Source of the DNA: Alitabrizicola rongguiensis
GTDB taxonomy: Bacteria > Pseudomonadota > Alphaproteobacteria > Rhodobacterales > Rhodobacteraceae
NCBI RefSeq assembly: GCF_021491355.1
Contig: NZ_JAKENF010000001.1
Coordinates: 1,135,517-1,199,516 of the forward strand
Direction of reading: 5' to 3'
Length of the DNA stretch: 64,000 nucleotides
The notes beneath the pieces were generated by a model that did no database searches, was not told the DNA's origin, and was given only the letters and a program-made list of their open reading frames with translations. This document shows, in pieces, positions 18,629 through 27,425 of this stretch. Position 1 is the first letter of the stretch; each line of letters opens with the position of its first letter. The position numbers and the translations under genes were made by a program.

Positions 18629-18680
18629 GGTCGTGTTGCGGGCTTGACCTTGCCTCTGGCGGCATGGTCATTCTGCCGCA

Positions 18681-19460
18681 ATGGCAAGCTCGCCCAAGAA
18701 ATCGACAACGTCCAAGGCCGGATCCGCGAAGGCGGGCCCGGCCAAATCTGTTGCCGCGGAACCCGAGCAGGGGTGGCGGCGGCGACTGTGGTTCTGGACC
18801 AAGCGGGTCTTGGCCGGCTTCGCTGGCCTTATCCTGGCGCTGACGCTGATCTATGCTTTCGTCCCCGTACCGACCACCCTTTACATGATCGGTGAGCGGA
18901 TCCGACTTGGCGGGATCGAGCGCGACTGGGTTGGTGGCGACGAGATCGCACCCGTGATGTTCCGGTCCGTCGTTGCCGCGGAGGATGCGAACTTTTGTCT
19001 GCACTGGGGCTTCGACATGGCCGCGATCCGGGATGCGGTGGACCGTGGCGCGAACCGTGGCGCATCGACGCTCAGCCAGCAGACGGTGAAGAACGTCTTT
19101 CTCTGGCACGGGCGCTCCTGGGTCAGGAAGGCACTCGAGGCTGCGATCACCCCGGTCGTCGAGCTGGTCTGGACCAAGCGCCGCATCCTTGTAGTCTATC
19201 TGAACATCGCCGAATTCGGCGAAGGTGTCTTCGGGATCGAGGCGGCGGCCCAGCACTATTTCGGGGTCAGTGCCGCCGAGCTGTCGCCGGTACAGGCGGC
19301 GCGACTTGCGGCCGTGCTTCCCGACCCGAAGCGCTGGGATCCCGCCAAGCCCACCAGCTACCTTCGTCGCCGTGCCAATTCGATCGTGGATGGCGCTGCC
19401 ACCATTCAAGTCGACGGGCGGGCAAGCTGTTTTGAGCCGAAAGCGGCGTCGAAGGATTGA
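18681..19460 (+). CDS. mtgA: Monofunctional peptidoglycan glycosyltransferase
   Basis: Polymerises lipid II into glycan strands in the periplasm, anchored in the inner membrane. It has 259 residues. A Lys/Ala-rich cytoplasmic tail of about 30 residues is followed by one membrane helix (FAGLILALTLIYAFVPVPTT, about 47-66). The GT51 domain then shows its motifs: AAEDANFCLHWGFD with the catalytic Glu, RGASTLSQQTVKN, and LNIAEFGEGVFGIEAAAQHYFG. There is no transpeptidase domain, so it is the monofunctional type. It is co-directional with the DUF1269 gene before it and the GST after it, which starts 54 bp past its stop. Confidence 0.95.
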   Translation: MASSPKKSTTSKAGSAKAGPAKSVAAEPEQGWRRRLWFWTKRVLAGFAGLILALTLIYAFVPVPTTLYMIGERIRLGGIERDWVGGDEIAPVMFRSVVAAEDANFCLHWGFDMAAIRDAVDRGANRGASTLSQQTVKNVFLWHGRSWVRKALEAAITPVVELVWTKRRILVVYLNIAEFGEGVFGIEAAAQHYFGVSAAELSPVQAARLAAVLPDPKRWDPAKPTSYLRRRANSIVDGAATIQVDGRASCFEPKAASKD

Positions 19461-19513
19461 AATCCGCGGCCTGTCACGGCATGAACCGGCACAGCCCGAA
19501 AACGAGCATCTCC

Positions 19514-20179
19514 ATGAACCGCCTGTTCCACTCTCCCCTCTCTCCGTTCTGCCGCAAGGTTCGCCTGACGCTGGCCGAGAAGAAGATCGAGGTGGAGTTG
19601 ATCGAGGAACGCTATTGGGAGCCGAGCCCCGACTTCCTGCGCCGCAACCCTGCCGGGAAGGTGCCCGTCCTGCGGATCGAGGGCCGGGTGATGTCGGAAA
19701 GCCAGGCGATCTGCGAATACCTGGAAGAGACGGTGCCGACACCCGCCCTGATGCCGCGCGACCCCGAGGGGCGTTACGAGGTACGCCGCCTTTGCGCCTG
19801 GTTCGACGACAAGTTCCACGACGAGGTGACGTCGAAGCTGCTCTATGAGCGCGTCAACAAGAAGATGATGGGGCTGGGCTACCCGGACTCGAAGAACGTC
19901 AAGATGGGCGCAGGCAAGATAAAGTACCATCTCGACTATCTGGGCTGGCTGCTGGACCAGCGGCGATGGCTTGCAGGCGATCAGATGACGCTGGCCGATT
20001 TCACCGCCGCGGCGCATCTGAGTTGCCTCGACTACATCTCGGACGTCGACTGGAACCGCTCGGCGACAGTCAAGGACTGGTACGCCAAGATCAAGTCGCG
20101 CCCCTCGTTCCGACCGCTCTTGGCCGATCAGGTGCCGGGCTTTCCGCCGCCCGCCCATTATGCCGACCTGGACTTCTGA
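19514..20179 (+). CDS. Glutathione S-transferase family protein
   Basis: Cytosolic GST-fold protein, 221 residues. The N-terminal thioredoxin-like domain begins RLFHSPLSPFCRKVRLTLAE with the family Ser/Cys at the active-site position. NPAGKVPVL and ESQAICEYLEE are the glutathione-binding motifs. An all-helical C-terminal domain contains AGDQMTLADFTAAAHLSCLDY. The ATG at 19514 is chosen because the GST fold starts immediately there. Substrate is unknown. It precedes queG by 94 bp, with a hairpin and repeat-like sequence between. Confidence 0.92.
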   Translation: MNRLFHSPLSPFCRKVRLTLAEKKIEVELIEERYWEPSPDFLRRNPAGKVPVLRIEGRVMSESQAICEYLEETVPTPALMPRDPEGRYEVRRLCAWFDDKFHDEVTSKLLYERVNKKMMGLGYPDSKNVKMGAGKIKYHLDYLGWLLDQRRWLAGDQMTLADFTAAAHLSCLDYISDVDWNRSATVKDWYAKIKSRPSFRPLLADQVPGFPPPAHYADLDF

Positions 20180-20193
20180 TTTGGGCGGCAGAC

Positions 20194-20227
20194 GGGGGCT
20201 TTCAGCCCCCTCTTGGCCTGTGGCCAA
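20194..20227 (+). terminator. Hairpins after the GST gene
   Basis: GGGGGCT TTC AGCCCCC (20194-20210) is followed by TCTTGG and then TTGGCC TG TGGCCAA at 20213-20227. The first can act as a terminator, though the T stretch is short. The region resembles an intergenic sequence that I recall as common in Rhodobacteraceae genomes. Confidence 0.45.
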
Positions 20228-20272
20228 TTCATCCCCGAGGGTGTTTTCGCAAAGAAGAAGTCGGGATGACTC

Positions 20273-21331
20273 ATGTCCGCCGATCTGAAGGCGCGACTTG
20301 CGGCCAAGGCGGAGTCCGAAGGGTTCGTCCACATGGGGGTGTGCCGGCCCGATGCCGTGCCCGAGGCGAGGCAGCGTCTTGCCGAGTGGCTGGAAAAAGG
20401 GCGGCAAGGGCAGATGGGCTGGATGGCCGAGCGCGCCGAATGGCGCGGCAGTGCCGCAGCGCTCTGGCCCGAAGCACGGTCGGTGGTGATGCTGGCCGAG
20501 AGCTATACGCCCGCAATCGATCCCTTGGCCGTGCTCGAAAAGCGCGACCTCGGGGCCATCAGCGTCTATGCCCAAGGAAAGGACTACCACGACCTCGTCA
20601 AAAGGCGGCTGAAGCGTGTTGGTCGCTGGCTGATCGATGAGGCGGCCAGGTCCGGCCTTGCCTGCGAGATCAAGGTCTTTGTCGATACGGCGCCCGTGAT
20701 GGAAAAGCCGTTGGCGCAGGCGGCGGGGCTGGGCTGGCAAGGCAAACATACGAACCTGCTCGGGCGCGAGATCGGCAACTGGGTGTTCCTTGGCGCGATC
20801 TTCACCACCCTGGACTTGCCGCCTGATGCGCCGGAGGTCAGCCATTGCGGCAGCTGTACAGCTTGCCTCGACATCTGTCCGACGCAGGCTTTTCCCGAGC
20901 CGTACCAACTCGATGCGCGGCGTTGCATCTCCTATCTGACGATCGAGCATCGCGGTCCTGTCGATGAGGAACTGCGGCCGCTGATGGGCAACCGCATCTA
21001 TGGCTGCGACGATTGCCTTGCCGTCTGTCCATGGAACAAGTTTGCCGTCTTGGCGCGCGACGCGGGTTATGCCGCCCGCGTCGGGGCCCCTCCGCTGGCG
21101 GAGCTCGCGGCCCTCGATGACCCTGCCTTCCGGGCGCGTTTTGCCGGTTCGCCGATCAAGCGGATCGGGCGTGACCGGTTCGTGCGCAATGTCCTTTACG
21201 CGGTCGGAAACTCGGCCGATCCCACCCTGCGCGACGTCGCGCTCTGTCTCACGCATGACAACGATCCTGCCGTCGCCGATGCGGCACGTTGGGCTGCCGC
21301 GCGCCTGAGCCAGTGCGCCCTGCGTTCGTAG
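20273..21331 (+). CDS. queG: Epoxyqueuosine reductase
   Basis: Last step of queuosine synthesis in tRNA: reduces epoxyqueuosine to queuosine with cobalamin and two 4Fe-4S clusters. It has 352 residues. The two ferredoxin-type cluster motifs are visible as [16 protein letters not shown] near residues 191-206 and [15 protein letters not shown] near 243-257. The N-terminal cobalamin-binding domain has [14 protein letters not shown] and [10 protein letters not shown]. The C-terminal part resembles HEAT-like repeats ([10 protein letters not shown]). The ATG at 20273 is the first in frame with similarity. It lies downstream of a GST, a common arrangement in this family. Confidence 0.95.
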   Translation: MSADLKARLAAKAESEGFVHMGVCRPDAVPEARQRLAEWLEKGRQGQMGWMAERAEWRGSAAALWPEARSVVMLAESYTPAIDPLAVLEKRDLGAISVYAQGKDYHDLVKRRLKRVGRWLIDEAARSGLACEIKVFVDTAPVMEKPLAQAAGLGWQGKHTNLLGREIGNWVFLGAIFTTLDLPPDAPEVSHCGSCTACLDICPTQAFPEPYQLDARRCISYLTIEHRGPVDEELRPLMGNRIYGCDDCLAVCPWNKFAVLARDAGYAARVGAPPLAELAALDDPAFRARFAGSPIKRIGRDRFVRNVLYAVGNSADPTLRDVALCLTHDNDPAVADAARWAAARLSQCALRS

Positions 21332-21427
21332 GGGAAAGGGAAACCTGTCGCGCGACTGCCCGGGTCTGTCCCGAATTCTGCCGTGATGCCAGGGCAGTAC
21401 AAGGGGAGGCAACCCTTTCGGACGGAA

Positions 21428-21898
21428 ATGATGACCCAAGACCTTGACCAGTATCTGCCGGCCGTCGGCGACGAGCGTATGTTTGTGCTCGGTCTTGTGG
21501 CTTATCTTCTTCTGGCGAACGGTCTCACTTTACTTGCCTTCTGGCTGGACAGTCGTCGCACGGCGCAGGGACTGGCTCCAATGCCGTCGCGAACCCTGCT
21601 GATCCTTGCCGTCATGGGCGGTTGGCCGGCGGGGCTCTTTGCCCGCGTTGTGTTCCGACACGGCGGCCGGGGCCGGGCCTTTGCTCTGGGACTGAATGGC
21701 ATCGCGGCCGTTCAGGTGCTGGGGCTGGCTGCGCTGTCCCTGCCTGTGGACCGGATCACCGAGCAGGTGATGGCTTTGAAGTCGCAGGCGCTCGCCGCGG
21801 CCGTCGGTGAAGAGGAGCAGAACGAACCCGACAGGGTCCTGCCACGCCGTTTCGGGCCAGGAAGCGATGCCGCACCAAGCGTCAAGATCGGCGGTTAG
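21428..21898 (+). CDS. DUF1294 family membrane protein
   Basis: Function unknown. The product has about 156 residues with three hydrophobic stretches. LAVMGGWPAGLFARVVFRH is the hallmark segment of DUF1294 proteins, followed by a hydrophobic ALGLNGIAAVQVLGLAALSL and a polar, Glu-rich C-terminus that is longer than usual. The start is uncertain. ATG 21428 is used, but ATG 21431 and an earlier GTG/ATG pair at 21383/21386 remain possible, and AAGGGGAGG at about 21400 suits neither perfectly. It is co-directional with queG and separated by about 96 bp. Confidence 0.7.
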   Translation: MMTQDLDQYLPAVGDERMFVLGLVAYLLLANGLTLLAFWLDSRRTAQGLAPMPSRTLLILAVMGGWPAGLFARVVFRHGGRGRAFALGLNGIAAVQVLGLAALSLPVDRITEQVMALKSQALAAAVGEEEQNEPDRVLPRRFGPGSDAAPSVKIGG

Positions 21899-22014
21899 CG
21901 AAAGCTGGCCGATTCCCTTGGATCCGGTGGCTGGAAACGGCCTGTTATCTTGCCCGGGGCTTTTTGCGATGGGGGATTCGTGATCTACTTCTGCAACCGG
22001 CAGGAGGACCGACC

Positions 22015-22209
22015 ATGACAAAGCATCTGGCTGATCGCAAACGGACCAACGAGGGCGCCCGCCTGAGCCGCTACCTCGAAATTGCTCGCCAGGATGGCGA
22101 GGAGGGTTCACATCCCGCGACCAAGGCGCTTCATTCGCGCGAGGCCACCCGGCTTGCCGGCCAGCGGATTCGCGAATTCACCGAGATTGAGCGCGGTCGG
22201 ACGGTCTGA
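22015..22209 (+). CDS. Small highly charged protein of unknown function
   Basis: Not recognised. A 64-residue protein rich in Arg, Glu and Lys, with no membrane segment or signal. The strong ribosome-binding site CAGGAGGA 7 bp before the ATG supports real translation. The composition (KRTNEGARLSRYLEIARQ) suggests a helical cytoplasmic protein, perhaps nucleic-acid or protein binding, but nothing specific can be claimed. It stands alone between the DUF1294 gene and the arginine deiminase-family gene, on the same strand. Confidence 0.6.
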   Translation: MTKHLADRKRTNEGARLSRYLEIARQDGEEGSHPATKALHSREATRLAGQRIREFTEIERGRTV

Positions 22210-22384
22210 GCATCAGACGGAACGCTCCGCCGCTGCCTGTATTCGAGTGCCTTCAAGGCGGGTCTTCCGGTGGAAACCATGCTGGTCTGACTTTGGGCCG
22301 GCCCTGTGCGGGTGCGGCCTGAATGGTGGTGGCGGGCGGCTTCGGCGCTGAGTAATCTGCGCGGACCGAACCGGAAGGACCATC

Positions 22385-23383
22385 ATGACAAACCCGCATT
22401 GGATCTACACCCAGACCATCAAGACCTTCGCCGCAGGCGCGACCCCGGCTTTCGAAGACGAGGGCGAACTCGCCTCGACCTGGGGCCGCGTCTGGGGCAT
22501 CGACAATGATGTCGGGCGAATCCGCGATATCCTGATGCATCGGCCTGGCCCCGAGATGGCCGTCGTCGATCCGTCGAAGCGCATCGCCGAAATCGGCTCC
22601 TTCGGCGATCCGGCGGTCGGCTGGTATTTCCAGTCGGACACGCCGCCCGACATCCCGCTGATGCAGGCCCAACATGACGGCTTTGTCGCTGCGCTGCGGG
22701 CCGAGGGGATCAACGTCCACTTCATGGAGGGTGAGGCGGGCAATCGCCTGAAGCAGATCTACACGCGCGACCCGGTGATCATGGTCAAGGGCGGCGCAAT
22801 CGTTTGCCGCATGGGCGCGCGCATCCGCCGGGGCGAGGAGCTGGCGGTGACGCGGACACTGGCGAAGCTTGGCATTCCGATCCTCAGAACGATCAATGGC
22901 GCCGGGATCATGGAAGGTGGCAGCTTCACCTGGCTGAACGAGAAGACCTGCGCGATCGGCGCCGGCGTTCGGGTGAACCGCGAAGGCGCAGCGCAGGTGG
23001 GCGAGGTGCTGGCGCGGCAAGGGGTGGAACTGCTGGTCGTCGATCTGGCGGGCTATGACATCCACATTGACGTGAGCTTCCTGATGATCGACCGCGACCT
23101 GGCGCTGCTCAATCCTCAGGGCCTGCCCTATTCCTTCCTTGAGGCGCTGACCGAACGCGGCATCCGCTATATCGAGACCGATCCGGGCGACGATCCGTGG
23201 ATCGTCAACTCGCTTGCCGTTGCGCCAGGCAAGGTCTTGATGCCGGAAGGTGCAACGAACCGCACTCTGGATAGGCTGGCGGCGGCGGGTGTCAGCTGGG
23301 TGACCGTGCCCTATGCGGCAGTCCACAAGAACGGCGGTGGCCTGCACTGTTCAACGACACCGCTGCGGCGCGACAGTCTGTAA
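22385..23383 (+). CDS. Arginine deiminase/amidinotransferase superfamily protein
   Basis: Guanidine-modifying enzyme family (pentein fold), 332 residues. It probably hydrolyses arginine, a methylated arginine or a related guanidino compound to the ureido form. Family active-site features are present: IYTRDP near residue 120 (substrate Asp), MEGGSF near 178, HIDVSF near 222 (catalytic His) and the C-terminal GGGLHCSTTPL with the nucleophilic Cys at about residue 324. No arc-type transporter or carbamate kinase is next to it, so a classical fermentative arginine deiminase pathway is unlikely. It is convergent with ilvE, and a perfect palindromic terminator lies between. Confidence 0.85.
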   Translation: MTNPHWIYTQTIKTFAAGATPAFEDEGELASTWGRVWGIDNDVGRIRDILMHRPGPEMAVVDPSKRIAEIGSFGDPAVGWYFQSDTPPDIPLMQAQHDGFVAALRAEGINVHFMEGEAGNRLKQIYTRDPVIMVKGGAIVCRMGARIRRGEELAVTRTLAKLGIPILRTINGAGIMEGGSFTWLNEKTCAIGAGVRVNREGAAQVGEVLARQGVELLVVDLAGYDIHIDVSFLMIDRDLALLNPQGLPYSFLEALTERGIRYIETDPGDDPWIVNSLAVAPGKVLMPEGATNRTLDRLAAAGVSWVTVPYAAVHKNGGGLHCSTTPLRRDSL

Positions 23384-23403
23384 AGGCCCCGCACAAGCCG
23401 ATC

Positions 23404-23430
23404 GCGTCCGCCCGGTCGCCGGACGGACGC
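23404..23430. repeat. Intergenic hairpin GCGTCCG...CGGACGC
   Basis: GCGTCCG(C)CCGG and CCGG(A)CGGACGC form a stem of 7 plus 4 base pairs around a CA mismatch, with a 3-nt loop. No T tract follows, so it may be an mRNA end-stabilising structure for the upstream gene. The rest of 23431-23539 shows nothing recognisable. Confidence 0.4.
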
Positions 23431-23539
23431 GCTGTCAAAGATCTGCCGAACAGCCTGCATCGGATGGTCTGCGCCTGGGCACGAGCGACGCTGAGTTGGC
23501 CAAATCCGTGATCGAGGGCTGAAGCCGATCCTGTGAAGC

Positions 23540-23573
23540 GAAGCGGCCCGGATCATGTGATCCGGGCCGCTTC
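23540..23573. terminator. Bidirectional terminator between the deiminase-family gene and ilvE
   Basis: A perfect 16-bp inverted repeat (GAAGCGGCCCGGATCA and its complement) with a 2-base centre lies between two convergent genes. The plus strand continues GTAGTTCTT. Its symmetry and position suit a shared terminator. It could also be a protein-binding palindrome. Confidence 0.7.
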
Positions 23574-23609
23574 GTAGTTCTTGGTCGCAGCTTTACCGCT
23601 GATCTCGTG

Positions 23610-24476
23610 TCAGGCCCGCACGAGTTTCTCGTAGTCCAGCGCCACGCGCCGGACCAGTTCGCCGACCTCGAAGTTATAGTCGCCGATCTGGCCGACGGGC
23701 GTAACCTCTGCGGCCGTTCCGGTCAGCCAGCACTGCTCGAAGCCTTCCAGTTCCTCCGGCATGATGTGCCGCTCGTGGACCTTGATCTGCATGTCCTTCA
23801 GCATCCCGATCACCGTCTGGCGGGTCAGGCCGTTCAGGAAGCAGTCGGGCAGCGGCGTGTGCACTTCGCCGTCCTTGACGAAGAAGATGTTGGCGCCGGT
23901 CGCCTCGGCCACATAGCCGCGATAGTCCATCATCATGGCGTCCGAGCAGCCCTTGGCCTCGGCTGCGTGCTTGGACATGGTGCAGATCATGTAAAGGCCG
24001 GCGGCCTTGGCGGCCGACGGGATGGTCTCGGGCGAGGGGCGTTTCCATTTCGAGATGTCGAGCTTTGCACCCTTCATCTTAGCATCGCCGTAATAGGCGC
24101 CCCATTCCCAGCCGGCGATGGCTAGCCGCACGGGGTTTTTCGCGGCGGAAACGCCCATGTCGGGACCTGCCCCGCGGAAGGCGAGGGCGCGGACATAGGC
24201 ATCGGTCCAGCCGTTGGCCTTCAGCATGGCATATTTCGCCTCTTCGATCTGCTCGACCGTGTAGGGGATCGGCATGTCGAGAAGCTCACCAGACTTCAAC
24301 AGTCGCTTCGAATGCTCGACGCCCTTGAAGATCTTGCCGTTGTAGCAGCGCTCGCCTTCGAAAACCGACGAGGCGTAGTGCATTGCGTGGGTCAGGATAT
24401 GCACCTTGGCATCGCGCCACGGCACCAGCGCGCCATCAAACCAGATCCAGCCATCGCGATCGTCATATCCTGCCAT
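23610..24476 (-). CDS. ilvE: Branched-chain amino acid aminotransferase
   Basis: PLP-dependent transaminase for the last step of valine, leucine and isoleucine synthesis. The 288-residue class IV protein has conserved WFDGALVPWRDAKVHILTHAMHY at the N-terminus, IPSAAKAAGLY with the probable PLP lysine, and the class IV signature YVAEATGANIFFVKDGEVHTP, followed by GLTRQTVIGML. The ATG at 24476 is the natural start. It is a single gene convergent with the deiminase-family gene and divergent from the secreted hydrolase, with 242 bp in between. No attenuator leader peptide was recognised there. Confidence 0.95.
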   Translation of the reverse strand: MAGYDDRDGWIWFDGALVPWRDAKVHILTHAMHYASSVFEGERCYNGKIFKGVEHSKRLLKSGELLDMPIPYTVEQIEEAKYAMLKANGWTDAYVRALAFRGAGPDMGVSAAKNPVRLAIAGWEWGAYYGDAKMKGAKLDISKWKRPSPETIPSAAKAAGLYMICTMSKHAAEAKGCSDAMMMDYRGYVAEATGANIFFVKDGEVHTPLPDCFLNGLTRQTVIGMLKDMQIKVHERHIMPEELEGFEQCWLTGTAAEVTPVGQIGDYNFEVGELVRRVALDYEKLVRA

Positions 24477-24718
24477 TTCAAGCTCCTACCTCGGTAGCGT
24501 TTTGCAAATCTTGCGCCAACCAAGTCCAAACGAGACATAAAGTTGCGCGAAATCACCGTCGAGCTATCAGTTGATTCCCGGAAAGTCAATAAAGCTGACG
24601 TAAATCCCGCGTCGCGCGATGCCGTTGGCGGGAAAGCCCGTATTGCGCCCCGCCCGTCTTACGGGCAGACCTGACGCGCGGCGGAGTCCGCGTCAAATGC
24701 CGGAACCGGAGCCGCAGC

Positions 24719-25960
24719 ATGTCACTTTCAAATGCCTTTTCCTTTGCCGTCGCGCTGACGGTGGCAACTGGGCCCGCCCTGGCCGAGGGGGTAACGGTCG
24801 GCCCGCAGGGGCTGGCTTTCTACGATGCGCCCACGCTCCCGGCCAATGGCAAGGCAGGCGATGTCCTGCAGGCCCGCCCCCTTGATCCGACCATGACCAT
24901 GGCCTTGCCGGATGCAGGGCGCACGACCCTGGTGATGTACCGGTCGCAGGACCCGTTCGATGCGCCCGTGGCGGTCACGGGAACCGTGTCCGTTCCCAAG
25001 GGCGTTCCGCCCGAGGGCGGCTGGCCTGTCATTGTCTGGACCCACGGCACGACCGGTCTGGCCAATGTCTGTGGCCCCTCGCGGGACGATGCCGATGGAC
25101 CGGAGCACGGATACATCGAGGTGATCCGTGGGCTGCTCGACCAGTTCGTGGCGCAGGGATATGCCATCGTCGCGACCGACTATCAGGGCTTGGGAACCGG
25201 TGACTTCCATCCCTTCCTTCAGGGCGTGCCCAACGGAAAGAATGCCCTCGACATGCTGCGCGCGGCGCGGGTTCTGGAACCCGGCATCGGGACACGCTTT
25301 GCAGTCATGGGCCATTCCCAAGGGGGTCATGCCGACCTCTTCACCTCGGCTGAGGCGCGGGATTACCTCGGGTCGGGTTATGACCTCGTCGGCAACATCG
25401 CGATGGCGCCGGGATCGCAGATTGCCGACCGTATCGAGATGGTCCGCAAGTCGGGCAACGTCGAACTGTCGCTGCCCTACACAATGTATGTGATGACGTC
25501 CTATGCGCGGACCTACCCTGAAATAGACCTGTCGCGCATTCTCACGGAACAGGCGATCGAGGCGCTTCCCCAGCTTTATGTCCAGTGCATGACCCATGCC
25601 CTGACGCAAGGCTACTGGTCGACCGCCATTGCCAGCGAGCAGTTCCTGCCTGCACCCGACTTCGACCCCCTTTACGAAGCGGCCGCCCTGAACGAACCCG
25701 GCGAGCAGACGATCCCGGTGCCGACGCTGATCCTTCAGGGCAACAAGGATGTCACCGTCTTTCCTCAGGCCACAGATATGCTTACGCGTCAGTTGTGCAG
25801 CCGGGGCAACGACCTTGAGTATCGTGTCGTCGATGGCGCGGACCATGACGGCGCAATGGTGCTTGGGGCACCGACAGCACTGTCATGGATCGCCGAGCGC
25901 TTTGCCGGAAAGCCCTCGACACCCAATTGCGATGAACTGCCGAGCGCCTATACCCCCTGA
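24719..25960 (+). CDS. Secreted alpha/beta hydrolase (secretory lipase-like)
   Basis: Predicted exported esterase or lipase, 413 residues. A Sec signal (residues 1-22, FAVALTVATGPALA) ends in an AxA site. The catalytic Ser is S200 in GHSQGG. WTHGTTG near residue 108 is the oxyanion region, and LQGNKDVTVFP plus DGADHDGAM supply the likely acid and His. The arrangement fits the family of fungal-type and actinobacterial secretory lipases, which act on triglycerides or other esters; the real substrate is unknown. The gene stands alone upstream of petP with a 100-bp gap. Several hairpins in 24600-24718 precede it. Confidence 0.85.
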   Translation: MSLSNAFSFAVALTVATGPALAEGVTVGPQGLAFYDAPTLPANGKAGDVLQARPLDPTMTMALPDAGRTTLVMYRSQDPFDAPVAVTGTVSVPKGVPPEGGWPVIVWTHGTTGLANVCGPSRDDADGPEHGYIEVIRGLLDQFVAQGYAIVATDYQGLGTGDFHPFLQGVPNGKNALDMLRAARVLEPGIGTRFAVMGHSQGGHADLFTSAEARDYLGSGYDLVGNIAMAPGSQIADRIEMVRKSGNVELSLPYTMYVMTSYARTYPEIDLSRILTEQAIEALPQLYVQCMTHALTQGYWSTAIASEQFLPAPDFDPLYEAAALNEPGEQTIPVPTLILQGNKDVTVFPQATDMLTRQLCSRGNDLEYRVVDGADHDGAMVLGAPTALSWIAERFAGKPSTPNCDELPSAYTP

Positions 25961-26060
25961 CAGGTCGTCGCGGCTTGCCTTCGGGCTGGACCTTGAGGCT
26001 GAGCCGTCGGATACTTGAGGTTCAAGGGCCGGAACGGCCAAGAGCAGACGCGGGGGCAGC

Positions 26061-26570
26061 ATGGCGGACGGCAAGTCGGCGCAAGGCGGGGGCGAAAGCC
26101 TGCTCTTCCTTACGGACGAGCAGCTGCGCAAGGGCATCGAGGCGATGTTCTTTGCCTATCGCGGCTTTACGGCTGATCCGGACCGCATTCTAGAAGGCAT
26201 GGACTATGGCCGGGCGCATCACCGGGCCATCCATTTCATCCATCGCAGCCCGGGGACGACGGTGAACAACCTCCTGTCGATCCTGGGCGTGACCAAGCAA
26301 AGCCTGAACCGGGTGCTGCGAACCCTGATCGAGGACGGTCTGGTGGACAGTCGCGTCGGTCGGCAGGACAAGCGCGAGCGGCATCTTTACCTGACAGAGA
26401 AAGGTGCGGCGCTGGAGCGGGAGCTGTCGGATGCGCAACGTGCGCGCATGCGCGCGGCATATCGCGCCGCGGGGCCGGAGGCGGTGAAGGGGTTCCGCAC
26501 TGTGCTCGAGGCGATGATGGATCCCGACCAGCGCCGGCAGTATCAGGGCCTTAAGGAGAGTGGGCCATGA
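26061..26570 (+). CDS. petP: MarR family regulator, PetP-like
   Basis: Winged-helix DNA-binding protein of 169 residues. The MarR core is visible from about residue 50: FIHRSPGTTVNNLLSILG, then TKQSLNRVLRTLIEDGLVD as recognition helix and QDKRERHLYLTEKG as wing. The gene directly precedes and overlaps by 4 bp a response regulator. This MarR plus response regulator pair is what was described as petP-petR in Rhodobacter capsulatus, so the symbol is assigned from family and order. It differs in place: in R. capsulatus the pair lies next to the bc1 operon, but here the bc1 operon is about 15 kb away. Confidence 0.85.
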   Translation: MADGKSAQGGGESLLFLTDEQLRKGIEAMFFAYRGFTADPDRILEGMDYGRAHHRAIHFIHRSPGTTVNNLLSILGVTKQSLNRVLRTLIEDGLVDSRVGRQDKRERHLYLTEKGAALERELSDAQRARMRAAYRAAGPEAVKGFRTVLEAMMDPDQRRQYQGLKESGP

Positions 26571-27271
26571 CTGCCGACCCTCAGCCGCATCTTCTGATCG
26601 TCGACGACGATGAACGCATCCGGGGTCTTCTGCAGAAGTTCCTGATGCGCAGCGGCTTTCTTGTCAGCGGCGCGCGGGATGCGGCGCATGCCCGGCGGCT
26701 GCTTGCCGGGCTGGAATTCGACCTGATCGTCCTGGACGTCATGATGCCCGGCGAGGATGGCATCAGCCTCACCCAGTCGCTCCGGCAGCATCTGATGACG
26801 CCGATCCTCTTGCTGACGGCCAAGGGCGAAACCCAGAACCGCATCGAAGGTTTGGAAGCCGGCGCGGACGACTATCTTGTGAAGCCCTTCGAGCCGAAGG
26901 AGCTTCTCTTGCGGATCAATGCCATCCTGCGCCGCGTACCGCAGATGCGCGCCGCGGAAACCGTGCCTAAGGTGCTGCATCTGGGGCAGGTGCGCTATGA
27001 CGTGGACCGCGGCGAATTGTGGAACGGCACCGACCTTGTGCGTCTGACGGCGACCGAGGCCGCCCTGATGCGGATCTTCGCAGCCCAGCCCGGCGAGGCG
27101 GTGACCCGCGAGAAGCTGGTTGGCGATCTGGGTCGCGACGAAGGACAAGCGCAGGAGCGGGCGGTGGACGTGCAGATCACCCGTCTGCGCCGCAAGATCG
27201 AGGCCGATCCGAAGCAGCCGCGCTATCTGCAGACGGTACGGGGCGAAGGCTACATGCTGGCGCCGGATTGA
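26567..27271 (+). CDS. petR: OmpR-family response regulator, PetR-like
   Basis: Two-domain response regulator of 234 residues. The receiver domain has the acidic triad D13-D15 and phosphoacceptor D57 (LIVLDVMMPGEDG), a conserved Thr in LLLTAKG and Lys in YLVKPFEP. The C-terminal winged-helix domain has TATEAALMRIFAAQPGEAVTREKL and ends YLQTVRGEGYMLAPD. No histidine kinase gene is beside it; its partner in the operon is the MarR-type PetP, translationally coupled by a 4-bp overlap. In R. capsulatus PetR was reported to be needed for photosynthetic and respiratory growth. That role is inferred here. Confidence 0.9.
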   Translation: MTADPQPHLLIVDDDERIRGLLQKFLMRSGFLVSGARDAAHARRLLAGLEFDLIVLDVMMPGEDGISLTQSLRQHLMTPILLLTAKGETQNRIEGLEAGADDYLVKPFEPKELLLRINAILRRVPQMRAAETVPKVLHLGQVRYDVDRGELWNGTDLVRLTATEAALMRIFAAQPGEAVTREKLVGDLGRDEGQAQERAVDVQITRLRRKIEADPKQPRYLQTVRGEGYMLAPD

Positions 27272-27425
27272 GTGTGGCAGGCGCCGAGGCGAGGTTTCGC
27301 GTCTCCACGCCGGCCAAAGCTCGGGCATTCCTCCCTGGACTGCTGGACAGGAGCATTCTTTTGACGCTCTTCACACCCGTGGGATATCTCCAGACGGAAG
27401 ACACACAATCGAGTCGGGGGCACAG

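Noticed and set aside
24477..24718. Attenuator leader peptide or -35/-10 pair for ilvE
   Set aside because: The best match (TTGACT with TAGCTC) has a poor -10, and no run of Val/Leu/Ile codons exists.
26567..27271. Two-component system with a missing or broken kinase
   Set aside because: No kinase remnant is visible; the MarR plus response regulator arrangement is the known petP-petR form.
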